DNA of 64,000 bases, from positions 1-64,000 of the forward strand of contig JAXQGB010000009.1 of assembly GCA_034331105.1 (NCBI GenBank), given 5' to 3'. The notes under the pieces were generated by a model. It saw only the letters and a program-made list of their open reading frames with translations, ran no database searches and was not told the DNA's origin. Positions 52,525 to 61,006 of this stretch are shown one piece after another. The DNA comes from Caenicola sp034331105 (lineage in GTDB: Bacteria; Synergistota; Synergistia; Synergistales; Synergistaceae). Made by a program: the position numbers and the translations under genes. Positions within the stretch are counted from its first letter, which is position 1. Each line of letters starts with the position of its first letter.

Positions 52525-52974
52525 TTACTCTTTAAGGCCTTTCTCCAACTCCGTGCAGAAAAGTTTTACTGTTTTGAAAGTCCTTGTCAGCTCTGTTTTG
52601 CTTAGTGAAGACAGGGCCTTTATCTCCCATTCGTGCAGATCGTTTACCAGCTTTTCCGCAAGGTCTCTCCCTTCCGGGGTAAACCTTATGACCTTCCGCC
52701 GCCTGTCTTTTTCATGAGGAAATCGTCCGATGACAGACTTCCTCTCCAGTGCGTCAAGGGTCGCTGTCATTGTCTGCCTGGGTATCCCAAGGTAGTCAGC
52801 AACCTCTGCGGGCTCGACTCCTTCAGGCCTCATATAGAGTTCCTCGATCAGAGTCATTGCGCTGTTCGAAATTCCGTGCTTCTGTGCCCAACATGTGTAT
52901 ACACGGTCGTAACGGCGCCAGAGATCTGAGAGCTCCAGTAGTGTTCTTAAATCTTTATCGTCTCTTTTCTTCAT
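52525..52974 (-). CDS. MarR-family transcriptional regulator
   Basis: The 149-aa winged-helix repressor has the MarR pattern: an N-terminal helix, EVADYLGIPRQTMTATLDALERK as recognition region and a DRRRKVIRFTPEG wing. It lies between an efflux gene and a VOC gene on the same strand, so it probably controls this operon in response to a small ligand. Confidence 0.92.
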   Translation of the reverse strand: MKKRDDKDLRTLLELSDLWRRYDRVYTCWAQKHGISNSAMTLIEELYMRPEGVEPAEVADYLGIPRQTMTATLDALERKSVIGRFPHEKDRRRKVIRFTPEGRDLAEKLVNDLHEWEIKALSSLSKTELTRTFKTVKLFCTELEKGLKE

Positions 52975-52990
52975 TTACCGTTATCGCCCC

Positions 52991-54349
52991 CTATATATTT
53001 TTGTGGGCAAGGAGTGGAATGGATACGCCCCTCGATCCCAAAGCCCATACAATAATTAAGATAGCAGAGAGAGCTACATTTGCAAAGGTCATCGATAGCC
53101 AGATACCGTCCAGCTTCCAAAAGAGAGGAAGCAGCCATAGGAAAAAGGGCAGTATCAGCAGAGGATCTGAGTAAGTAAGAAACGAAGACTGGGCCGGCTG
53201 TCCTACAGACTGGTAGTATGAAGCCCCTACCTTAACGATGCCGACAAAGGGAAACATCGGCGATGCAAGGATCAGCCCCTTGGCAGTTATGGCCGCTGTT
53301 GTCCCGCTCATTGAGAAAAAGCCGGGAATATATTCGGCGAAAAGAAGAAGGAACACTGAGCATAGAAGCCCTATCCCAAATGCAGAGGAAAATCCCATTT
53401 TTGCCGTGAACTGCCTTCGCGCAGGCAGTGAAGCCCCCTGGTAGTAGCTTATCAGGGGCTGTATTCCTTCTGCAACGCCTTCCTGCAGCATTATCCCTAC
53501 AGGGATGACATAGCTTATCACCGAGTATGCAGCTATACCCTGTTCACCGCCATATACGAGGGACTGCCAGTTATGCATGATCATAGTGATGGCCGCTGCC
53601 ATCTGTACACCAAAGGGCGGTATGCCCATGGTTATGATCTTTCCCGAAAAGGCCAGGGATCCCCAGGCTTTTTCAAATCTCAGCCTGACGTTGGAACGGC
53701 CCCCGATAAAGTGATAAAAGAAAAGTGCCGCCGTCAGCAGTTGAGAAAGAACTGTCGCCCAGGCCGCTCCTGCCACCCCGAAGGGGTAGACAAGAACCCA
53801 GAGCCAGTCAAGGATGATATTCAGCACAAAACCGGAGACCATTATGTACATGGCTTTGCGCGGATAACCGTCGTTTCTGACCGCCCCAAGAAGCCCCATG
53901 GTGAATATCTGCGTGAAAGAGAATAAAAGCAGTATCAGTCCATAGACTAAGGATAAATGTGAAAGTTCTGCCGAGACATTAAAAAGACCTATGAGTTTAG
54001 GCAGTGAGATGCTGAATGAGAAGGATACCAGAAGGGAGGCAAGCGCCATCAGCATCACCATAGAGGTTAGTATCCTCTCTGCAAGCCTTGTCCGGCCTCT
54101 TCCTCTGCTTATTGAAAGAAGGGCTCCCCCTCCTATGCCGATCCCCGCTCCTGCGGCCGTTGCGAAGAGAGTAAAGGGATATGAGATACCTATAGCGGCC
54201 AGTCCTGCTTCGCCCGCACCCATACCAACAAAAAATCCGTCAACTATCGTATAAACACCGCTTAAGAGCTGGGAGGTAAGCGCAGGGATGACAAATCTGC
54301 AGAAGAGAAGGGACATATCCTTATAATTTTTGGCTTTAAGGGCCAACAT
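52991..54349 (-). CDS. MATE-family multidrug/organic cation efflux protein
   Basis: A 452-aa antiporter with twelve predicted helices in two bundles. MATE segments are seen at GVYTIVDGFFVGMGAGEAGLAAIG near the N-terminus and in the second-half equivalent GGEQGIAAYSVI. It heads the MATE-MarR-VOC operon with a clear promoter upstream. Confidence 0.92.
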   Translation of the reverse strand: MLALKAKNYKDMSLLFCRFVIPALTSQLLSGVYTIVDGFFVGMGAGEAGLAAIGISYPFTLFATAAGAGIGIGGGALLSISRGRGRTRLAERILTSMVMLMALASLLVSFSFSISLPKLIGLFNVSAELSHLSLVYGLILLLFSFTQIFTMGLLGAVRNDGYPRKAMYIMVSGFVLNIILDWLWVLVYPFGVAGAAWATVLSQLLTAALFFYHFIGGRSNVRLRFEKAWGSLAFSGKIITMGIPPFGVQMAAAITMIMHNWQSLVYGGEQGIAAYSVISYVIPVGIMLQEGVAEGIQPLISYYQGASLPARRQFTAKMGFSSAFGIGLLCSVFLLLFAEYIPGFFSMSGTTAAITAKGLILASPMFPFVGIVKVGASYYQSVGQPAQSSFLTYSDPLLILPFFLWLLPLFWKLDGIWLSMTFANVALSAILIIVWALGSRGVSIPLLAHKNI

Positions 54350-54393
54350 ACTAACAACTCCATATAATCCTATTTCGTATTATCCGTACATGG

Positions 54394-54421
54394 ATTTTAC
54401 AACATTTTACTATTTTGTCAA
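54394..54421 (-). promoter_or_regulatory. Promoter of the MATE-MarR-VOC operon
   Basis: On the minus strand, TTGACA (54421-54416), a 16-nt spacer and TAAAAT (54399-54394) lie 45 bp upstream of the MATE start. No clear MarR palindrome was identified. Confidence 0.7.
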
Positions 54422-54524
54422 CATGTCCGAATGGGCAATACACTCGATTGCGATAACAAAGATAAGATGCTAACCTCATAATTATCTTTGACCGGAAACT
54501 GAAAAATGCGAAGCGGGGCAGCCA

Positions 54525-55904
54525 ATGAGAGAGTGCGATCCGGATCCGTGCAAAACACAACATCTTAAAATGACGACACAGCCGATACCGGGCCTGGTGA
54601 TAAGGCTTGCGATACCGACTGTGATAAGCATGCTCGTTACGGCTTTATACAATACGGCGGACACCTTCTTCGTTTCAAGGCTTGGAACGAGCGCCAGCGG
54701 TGCTGTCGGTATAGTCTTTTCTATAATGGCGATATTCCACGCGATCGGGCTGACTTTCGGCACAGGTGCAGCAAGCATGATATCAAGAAAGCTCGGCGCA
54801 CATGAACCTGGCTCTGCAAGCACATACGCATCTACCTCCTTTTTTCTTGCCTTCGGGACCGGACTCATTTTTACTGTTTTCGGCCTCCTTTATCTCGATG
54901 ATTTCATGATCAGACTCGGTTCAACCGATACCATCCTTCCCTATGCAAAAAGCTATGCAATGTACATCCTTCTTGGAGCTCCGATAATGTGTACCTCTTT
55001 TGTCATGAACAACATCCTCAGGGCTGAGGGCAAGGCAGCGCTCGCAATGGTCGGCCTTGTAACGGGAGCTTTGCTCAATATCGTGCTGGACCCTATATTC
55101 ATATTCACCTTCGGTCTCGGCATCTCAGGGGCAGCGATCGCAACGCTGATATCCCAATGCATAAGTTTCTCAATACTTCTGTCTGTTTTCATATTACGCA
55201 AGAGCAGTATCAGGATAAGTATCGGCAATATTTCCAAGAAACCAAAAGAATACTACGACATCCTGACCCTGGGAACACCCTCACTCTTCAGACACGGACT
55301 CGCAAGCATGGCAGCAGTTGCATTGAACGTTTCCGCTTCTGTATATGGTGACGCAGCAGTAGCGGCGATGTCGATAGTCGGGCGCACCTTTATGCTGGTC
55401 CTTTCGGTTATGATAGGCCTTGGGCAGGGCTTCATGCCTGTCTCGGGGTACAACTACGGCGCAAAGAATTACGCCCGGGTAAAAGAGGCTTTCTGGTTTA
55501 CTGTAAAGGCAGGGCTTCTTGTCTTGTCGACAACGGCAATCTTAGGCTTTATCTTCTCAAAGGAGATCGTATCGGTCTTCAGGAGAGAGGATGCCGAGGT
55601 CATCGCAATAGGTTCCCTTGCAATGCGCATGCAGTTTGCGGCACTCATCCTCCAGCCACTTTTTGTTTCGACAAACATGCTTTTTCAGTCGACCGGATAC
55701 GCCGTAAGGGCAACCTTCCTGGCCTCCAACAGGCAGGGTTTTTATTTTATACCTCTGATCCTGATCCTCCCAAGGATCTTCGGCATCACAGGGGTCCAGA
55801 TGACTCAGCCGATTTCAGACATCCTGAGCTTCCTTACATGCATCCCCTTTTTATACTTTTACATGAAAAATCTGAGTGAGCTTGAAAGGAAAAATATTTC
55901 CTGA
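54525..55904 (+). CDS. MATE-family efflux protein
   Basis: The 459-aa, twelve-helix protein has the typical LYNTADTFFVSRLGTSASGAVG and TGAASMISRKLG segments. It is divergent from the first MATE gene and overlaps the next one by 1 bp (TGATG). It is only distantly similar to the other two MATE proteins here, so it is not a recent duplicate. Confidence 0.92.
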   Translation: MRECDPDPCKTQHLKMTTQPIPGLVIRLAIPTVISMLVTALYNTADTFFVSRLGTSASGAVGIVFSIMAIFHAIGLTFGTGAASMISRKLGAHEPGSASTYASTSFFLAFGTGLIFTVFGLLYLDDFMIRLGSTDTILPYAKSYAMYILLGAPIMCTSFVMNNILRAEGKAALAMVGLVTGALLNIVLDPIFIFTFGLGISGAAIATLISQCISFSILLSVFILRKSSIRISIGNISKKPKEYYDILTLGTPSLFRHGLASMAAVALNVSASVYGDAAVAAMSIVGRTFMLVLSVMIGLGQGFMPVSGYNYGAKNYARVKEAFWFTVKAGLLVLSTTAILGFIFSKEIVSVFRREDAEVIAIGSLAMRMQFAALILQPLFVSTNMLFQSTGYAVRATFLASNRQGFYFIPLILILPRIFGITGVQMTQPISDILSFLTCIPFLYFYMKNLSELERKNIS

Positions 55905-57268
55905 TGGCTGAAGGCGTACTGCGTTTTAAGGAACGTTCACTGACTGAGGGGAATATAACCTCTCAGCTGATAAAATTTGCGATCCCCTACATGTCTGCGA
56001 ATCTGCTCCAGGCACTTTATGGAGCGATCGATACTGTCATCGTAGGGCACTTTACAAACGCTGCGGGCCTTTCGGCCGCTGCAATAGGAAGCCAGTTCAT
56101 GTTCCTCATCAATGGCATCATAATCGGCCTCTCAATGGGAGGAACTATCCTGATCGCCAGATACTTCGGCGCAAAATCAGATTCCAACATCAAAGAGACT
56201 ATAGGGACAATGTTTACTCTCTTTGCGATCGTAAGCGTTGTTTTGACACTGATAATGTTTGCTGCCGTAAAGCCTCTGGTAAGCCTTATACAAACTCCAC
56301 CGGAGGCAGTCTCCCAGACGGAGGGATATATTTTCATAAGTTCGGCAGGCATTTCTTTTATGTTTGCATACAATGCACTCAGCGCCATGTTGAGAGGTTT
56401 CGGGGATTCAAAAAGTCCGCTTGTCTTCGTTGCCATCGCATCAGTCTGCAACGTCATAGGAGATCTGATCCTGGTCGCTGTATTCAAAATGGGCGCTCCC
56501 GGCGCTGCACTGGCTACAATACTCTCCCAGGGACTTAGCGCAGTCCTGGCCGTCATATACCTGAAAAAGCAGAGTTTCCATTTTGATTTCAAGCTCGACA
56601 GCTTCCGCATCAAGAGAGAAAAACTCAAAAACCTGCTCAAAATAGGGCTGCCTATGTCTGTCCAGATGTCCATGACAACAGTTTCATTCATGTTCATAAT
56701 GGCCACTGTAAGTGTGATGGGTGGCGTTGTCGCATCCGCTGCCATCGGTATCACCTCAAAGATAAACGGGTTTGTAATGCTCCCGCCCATAGCCTTTTCA
56801 GCTGCGATATCTGCTATGGTCTCGCAGAACATGGGAGCCGGCCGGCCCAAAAGGGCTATTAAATGCCTATATGTCGGGATCTCTGTAACTCTGATATTCG
56901 GAGTAATATCATTTTCAGTCCTGCAGTTTTTCCCCGATTTAGTAATAGGTATCTTTACGCCGGACAGCGAACTGATATGGGCAACATCACAATACCTGAA
57001 GTCTTTCAGCGTGGACTGCATATTGGTATGCTTCGTCTTCTGCCTGAACGGATTTTTCAACGGATGCGGGCACACGAGATTCAGCATGATCAACAACCTG
57101 ATGGCCGCGTTTCTGATAAGAGTTCCTGCAACCTGGCTTTTGAGCAAAATTCCCGGAGCCGACCTGTTCAGCATAGGTTTCGCGACCCCCATGTCATCAC
57201 TGCTCTCGATCACCATAGGTATAATGTATCTGAGAAGCGGAAGATGGAAAAGTCTTAAACTATCTTAA
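55904..57268 (+). CDS. MATE-family efflux protein
   Basis: The 454-aa protein has twelve helices and the MATE segments LYGAIDTVIVGHFTNAAGLSAAAIG and GFGDSKSPL. It is translationally coupled to the preceding MATE gene. The pair might work as separate pumps or as partners; the family usually acts as monomers. Confidence 0.92.
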   Translation: MAEGVLRFKERSLTEGNITSQLIKFAIPYMSANLLQALYGAIDTVIVGHFTNAAGLSAAAIGSQFMFLINGIIIGLSMGGTILIARYFGAKSDSNIKETIGTMFTLFAIVSVVLTLIMFAAVKPLVSLIQTPPEAVSQTEGYIFISSAGISFMFAYNALSAMLRGFGDSKSPLVFVAIASVCNVIGDLILVAVFKMGAPGAALATILSQGLSAVLAVIYLKKQSFHFDFKLDSFRIKREKLKNLLKIGLPMSVQMSMTTVSFMFIMATVSVMGGVVASAAIGITSKINGFVMLPPIAFSAAISAMVSQNMGAGRPKRAIKCLYVGISVTLIFGVISFSVLQFFPDLVIGIFTPDSELIWATSQYLKSFSVDCILVCFVFCLNGFFNGCGHTRFSMINNLMAAFLIRVPATWLLSKIPGADLFSIGFATPMSSLLSITIGIMYLRSGRWKSLKLS

Positions 57269-57280
57269 GGAGATGATCAA

Positions 57281-57817
57281 ATGCTGCTGGATGAAATAAT
57301 TTTGAAAAGAGAGAGCTGCAGAAGCTACGACACAAAACCTGTGGCAAAGGAAGATGTGATCAAATGTCTTGATGCCGCCAGACTGGCCCCGTCGGCCTGC
57401 AACAGCCAGCCGTGGAAATTTACGGTGGTCACAGGACCGGAAACTAAAGCTAAGCTCTCGGCCCTTCTGCAAATAGTGGGAGGCAACAAATTCGCAGACG
57501 CGGCTCCGGTGCTTGTTGCAGTCAGTGAAGATGAATGCCCCAAACTTATGCCGGGAGTGCTTGAGAGATGGAACTGCAAACACTTTGCCCATGGCGACAT
57601 CGGTATAGCGATAGCGCACTTCACTCTCAAGGCTGCAGAATCAGGCCTTGCGACATGCATAATGGGAACTTTTGAAGATAAGGATGTAAAGGAACTGCTT
57701 GACATCCCGAAGGGCGACACCGTTCGTGCTGTCATTGCGCTTGGTTATCCGTCAGACAACAGGCAAAGGGACAAAAAGAGGAAAGAACTTAACGAGATAG
57801 TCCGTTTTATCGATTAA
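57281..57817 (+). CDS. Nitroreductase-family FMN oxidoreductase
   Basis: The 178-aa protein begins with the family pattern RRS-like RESCRSY and has DAARLAPSACNSQPWKF for FMN binding. A glycine-rich C-terminal segment (VIALGYPSD) completes it. Natural substrate unknown; members reduce nitro compounds, quinones or flavins. It is 12 bp after the MATE pair and probably in the same transcript. Confidence 0.92.
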   Translation: MLLDEIILKRESCRSYDTKPVAKEDVIKCLDAARLAPSACNSQPWKFTVVTGPETKAKLSALLQIVGGNKFADAAPVLVAVSEDECPKLMPGVLERWNCKHFAHGDIGIAIAHFTLKAAESGLATCIMGTFEDKDVKELLDIPKGDTVRAVIALGYPSDNRQRDKKRKELNEIVRFID

Positions 57818-57818
57818 T

Positions 57819-57850
57819 AAAAAAAGCTCACTCTATTTCCAGAGTGAGCT
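57819..57850 (-). terminator. Terminator overlapping the thioesterase gene end
   Basis: AGCTCACTCT pairs with AGAGTGAGCT, followed on the minus strand by seven T. The thioesterase stop codon lies in the loop and 3' arm of the hairpin. Confidence 0.85.
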
Positions 57851-58567
57851 CAGCTTCGCATAAACTGTATCGTCTTCAATGTGCCGCAGTGAGTGCAGGA
57901 AATGCCTGCCCTCACTGCAGGGCAACTCTTGGGTAAGGCAGCGCACCCTTGTACGCGGTATAGCGTGTATGAACTCGGAATCAACAAGGACAGGCGACAA
58001 CCCCTCGCTGACTTCGTCGGGCACCGTGTCAAGCGCCCAGCTGAAGAAGACTGCGTGGTTCGTGTGGTCGTTCACGTCGAGGTCCTGCCAGCGCACTTTC
58101 CACGTCTCCTCTATCTGCGGATCTGTCAGTTCCGGGACTTTCACGTCCTCAGGAAGCGTTTCCGAGACCCTCTCCATGAAGCCCGTCATAAGTTCGCTCT
58201 TGTCGAGACGGATCGGCCTCTCCCTCTTAAGGTCCAGCAGGACCCACCAGGTATAGGCAGAGCCTAGGAAATCGCCCGCGCCGTTCCACAGCTTGTACGA
58301 GCGGAGAGAGTAAAGGTTGCGGTAAGGTTCTGCGTAAGTCTTTATCCTTATCTTTACGTCCTCTTTGACGGGGTATTTCTGAAGATCGATACGATATTTC
58401 CTCAGGACCCATGTCACATTGTGTTCAAGGGTCTGCCTGACCGAGAGGTTGAATTTTGAGGCATCGATGTCTGCCATCTCCTGGAACATCTCCAGGAGAA
58501 CTCCAAACTTCAGCCTTCCTTTGGGATCGATCCCGCTGAAAGGGATCTGGTTCTCGATCTCAGTCAT
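57833..58567 (-). CDS. Acyl-ACP thioesterase
   Basis: The 244-aa double hot-dog protein hydrolyses acyl-ACP to free fatty acids. Typical segments are WVLRKYRIDLQKYP in the first half and WKVRWQDLDVNDHTNHAVFF in the second, where the conserved Asp-Asn/His catalytic region lies. Bacterial members are common in anaerobes and may serve lipid remodelling. It overlaps the CofE-like gene by 8 bp. Confidence 0.9.
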   Translation of the reverse strand: MTEIENQIPFSGIDPKGRLKFGVLLEMFQEMADIDASKFNLSVRQTLEHNVTWVLRKYRIDLQKYPVKEDVKIRIKTYAEPYRNLYSLRSYKLWNGAGDFLGSAYTWWVLLDLKRERPIRLDKSELMTGFMERVSETLPEDVKVPELTDPQIEETWKVRWQDLDVNDHTNHAVFFSWALDTVPDEVSEGLSPVLVDSEFIHAIPRTRVRCLTQELPCSEGRHFLHSLRHIEDDTVYAKLSSLWK

Positions 58568-59738
58568 CGAGGTAACAGTCGAAGTACCCCTGTATATATA
58601 CTACCGGGGTGCCTTTGTCCCCCGAGCCCGAGGTAAGGTCGCAGAGCGATCCGATAAGGTCAGTCATCCGCCTCGGAGTGGTCCCGAGCGTGCAGTGTCC
58701 GAACTTGTCCATATCACCTTTCGACTCAATGGCCTCGCGGATCGCATCAGACGGGTCCTTGTCCCCGGCGTTGTCTGCAACATACTTGAACTTGATCTCC
58801 TTCGGCATACCGTTCAGACCGTCTGTATAACCGGGCGACACGACAGGGTCAGCCAGTTCCCATATACCGCAGACAGGATCTTTGAAAGCCCCGTCCCCAT
58901 ACACCAGAACTTCGAGTTTTTTGCCGGTACGGTCAAAAAGATCCTTCTGGAGCTCTTTGACAAATCCATCACAACCCCTGGGGAAGAGTTTCACAGAGTC
59001 GTCATTTGTATAGTTGGATCCAAGCAGGCCGTACTCTTCATTGAAACCTGCCCCATCCCTTATGGGTGAGCTGCATATCTCATCAAGCGAGATCACATTT
59101 GCCCCTGCTTTTTCAAGGATATCCCTGTGGAGCTTCCTGGTATGTATACTTGCCACTATCACTGTATTTGAGAAGCTGAGCGCAGCAAGGGGATTGTTCG
59201 CGAAATGTACGGATACCTTTTCAGGGTCGATCGATTTGTAGAGCTGCACGTAATCGATGCCGGTAAAGGGATGCCTGCATTCCCCGAAGACCTCGTAATA
59301 CTCTTTTTCATCAAAGCTGTCGCAGGACAGCCTGTCACTGTTGAGGTAGAAATTCATCGGATCGATGACCTGGTTGCCAACTTCATCCGATGGATAGGAG
59401 AGAAATACACGTACCTTGCCCCTGACACCGTTCACTATCCCCCTGAGCAGCTGATGGAACCTGTTCCTGCTCAATATAGGGAAAACGATGGAGACATCAC
59501 CTTCCGGGACCCTTATTTTTACATCCTCAGATATATCGGAAAGGGTCACATAATTTCCCTGAGACCTCGCTAAGAGTGATTCCGTCACCCCAACTATATC
59601 CCTGTCCCTGACCACGAACGGATCTCTGTCATTCTCAGATGCCGCAACGATCGTATCGGAAATTATGTTTATCAGATCTGCACCTTTGGTTATTACCGGC
59701 AGACGGATACCTCTGGAAGCTGCTCCAACATAGCGCAT
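58560..59738 (-). CDS. CofE-like protein (coenzyme F420-0:L-glutamate ligase family)
   Basis: The predicted 392-aa protein is an enlarged bacterial relative of CofE. The N-terminal RGIRLPVITKGADL, VTESLLARSQG and FGHCTLGTTPRRMTD segments are visible. Relatives in non-F420 bacteria are abundant and of unknown role, so F420 synthesis should not be assumed. ATG 59738 follows GGGAGG by 9 nt and is preferred over 59780. It is cotranscribed with the thioesterase gene. Confidence 0.78.
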   Translation of the reverse strand: MRYVGAASRGIRLPVITKGADLINIISDTIVAASENDRDPFVVRDRDIVGVTESLLARSQGNYVTLSDISEDVKIRVPEGDVSIVFPILSRNRFHQLLRGIVNGVRGKVRVFLSYPSDEVGNQVIDPMNFYLNSDRLSCDSFDEKEYYEVFGECRHPFTGIDYVQLYKSIDPEKVSVHFANNPLAALSFSNTVIVASIHTRKLHRDILEKAGANVISLDEICSSPIRDGAGFNEEYGLLGSNYTNDDSVKLFPRGCDGFVKELQKDLFDRTGKKLEVLVYGDGAFKDPVCGIWELADPVVSPGYTDGLNGMPKEIKFKYVADNAGDKDPSDAIREAIESKGDMDKFGHCTLGTTPRRMTDLIGSLCDLTSGSGDKGTPVVYIQGYFDCYLDD

Positions 59739-59795
59739 GATATCTTTCCTCCCACAACGGGCATATTTTATAAAAACCAACTATGTATTTTACCA

Positions 59796-60600
59796 TGAAG
59801 TGCAGGATGAAACAGCCGGAGAAACATCCTGCGTGAAGCTGCCGAACCTTGTTCGGCGTGAAACGATGGTGAAACAGTGGTGAAGCTGTTGTAGGGGCGG
59901 GGGAATTTGCGGCGTGGATAATGCCGCGGTGAATTTGCGACTTTACAATAGTGAAGCTGCCGAAAAACCATCGGCGTGAAGCTGTGGTGAAGCAATGGTG
60001 AAACGGTTGTAGGGGCAGAAAGAGATCAATGTCGCTGGGGAATTTGCATCGCTTCGCATCGCGGAGAATTTGCAGCTTTTCAAGCTGCGGTGAATTGGGA
60101 CTTGGATCGGGGATCTAAAATCCCCGTCTCTCTGGTATTTGTTTTTTTATCGTCTCCCTCGAGTGCTCCAATCGGGGGCCCAGTGGCTTTGTTTTTAGAC
60201 TACTACTGTGTTTACAAGGTTTTAAACAGAAGACGCTGGATCCCCGATTTATGCATTCGGGGATGACGGGGAGGGGAGAATTGTGGCTTAGAGCGAGTAA
60301 CAACGATGCAGGATCTGCCGGGAATCACTTCCGACGGAGATTTTGCAGCCTTTTGGCTGCGGTGAATTCGCGACAGAAGCGGCCGCTGGAGAATTTGCCT
60401 GACTCTGTCAGACGGAGAATTCAAGATTTATGATTTAAGGGCCAATTCACCGCTGAACAGTTCATTCAGCAAATTCTCCAGTGATGATTCTCACGAATTC
60501 CCCGGCGAATGAAGTTTCCGCCTGCTTTTACAACTGCTTCCCTACTGCTTCACGGCGATAGAATCGCCACTTCACGCGGCATCTTCATGCCGCACTTGAC
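59796..60600. repeat. Composite hairpin and 11-bp repeat array (array B)
   Basis: Left arm: GCAGGAT/ATCCTGC and GCCGAA/TTCGGC hairpins followed by three exact 11-mers GTGAARCNRTN (59858-59890) and GTAGGGGC; the same module recurs at 59976-60016. Middle: palindromes bounded by GC with spacer GGWGAATTT (59901-59935, 60039-60096, 60335-60420). A GGATCCCCGAT hairpin segment (60107-60275) and a 5' fragment of the 128-bp unit (about 60294-60316) interrupt it. Right arm (60528-60600): the left-arm module in inverted orientation. It fills the gap between divergent genes. Confidence 0.85.
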
Positions 60601-60624
60601 AAGGCAAAGAAGTAAATGTATTAT
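60596..60624 (+). promoter_or_regulatory. Promoter of the Tyr leader and symporter operon
   Basis: TTGACA (60596-60601), a 17-nt spacer and TATTAT (60619-60624) predict a start near 60631. The -35 hexamer lies partly inside the last unit of the adjacent repeat array. Confidence 0.85.
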
Positions 60625-60677
60625 CTCCTCCAATTACTCGATGTACCACTTTAAAGACAAAAAGGAGGCTCGCGAAA

Positions 60678-60788
60678 ATGCCGGCTGATATGTTCAAAAA
60701 CGTTTCCTATTATTACGCATATTCTTATCCTCGCTGCGATCACGCCTCGGGGCTATTGGTGTTTTCTGCGAAGTCTGAGTCAGCATAG
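60678..60788 (+). CDS. Tyrosine-rich leader peptide of the symporter operon
   Basis: A 36-codon ORF with AAAGGAGG 9 nt before the ATG. Codons 11-17 read Tyr-Tyr-Tyr-Ala-Tyr-Ser-Tyr (60708-60728), a five-in-seven run like the Phe run of pheA leaders. An intrinsic terminator follows 25 nt after the stop. A consensus promoter precedes it. This is the expected design of a ribosome-mediated attenuator sensing charged tRNA-Tyr. Confidence 0.87.
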   Translation: MPADMFKNVSYYYAYSYPRCDHASGLLVFSAKSESA

Positions 60789-60813
60789 GGATATTTCTGC
60801 TGGATGACACTTC

Positions 60814-60849
60814 AAGGACCGCCGACCCGAGGGCCGGCGGTCCTTTTTT
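60814..60849 (+). terminator. Attenuator terminator ahead of the symporter operon
   Basis: An 11-bp stem (AAGGACCGCCG at 60814-60824 with CGGCGGTCCTT at 60835-60845) is followed by six T (60844-60849). CCCGAGG in its loop (60826-60832) is perfectly complementary to CCTCGGG of the leader ORF (60745-60751), a possible competing pairing. Confidence 0.9.
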
Positions 60850-60909
60850 GTTGATCACGCGGATCTGCATTTTAAGCCAAATGTAAAAAAATGATCGGAG
60901 GAATTATAA

Positions 60910-61005
60910 ATGTTAAATACAGATATGTGGGTAATAGTTTCCGGGGCTTCTCTTTTGTGGAGTGCGGCATGGTCGATAATAAAGATCATCAAGTCGGTGA
61001 AATAA
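60910..61005 (+). CDS. 31-aa single-helix membrane protein ahead of the symporter
   Basis: The ORF encodes one hydrophobic helix (about residues 7-24, with Trp at 7, 17 and 21) and a basic C-terminus (KIIKSVK). GGAGG lies 8 nt before the ATG, and the stop is 1 nt before the symporter start, which has only a weak site of its own. It is probably a small accessory subunit or a translational-coupling ORF of the symporter. Similar very short ORFs are known upstream of some sodium:solute symporter genes. Confidence 0.75.
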   Translation: MLNTDMWVIVSGASLLWSAAWSIIKIIKSVK

Positions 61006-61006
61006 A

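Noticed and set aside
56017..57216. A 399-codon minus-strand ORF antisense to the third MATE gene
   Set aside because: It lies entirely within the MATE coding sequence, and its translation is a shadow rich in Met/Ile/Pro with no domain pattern.
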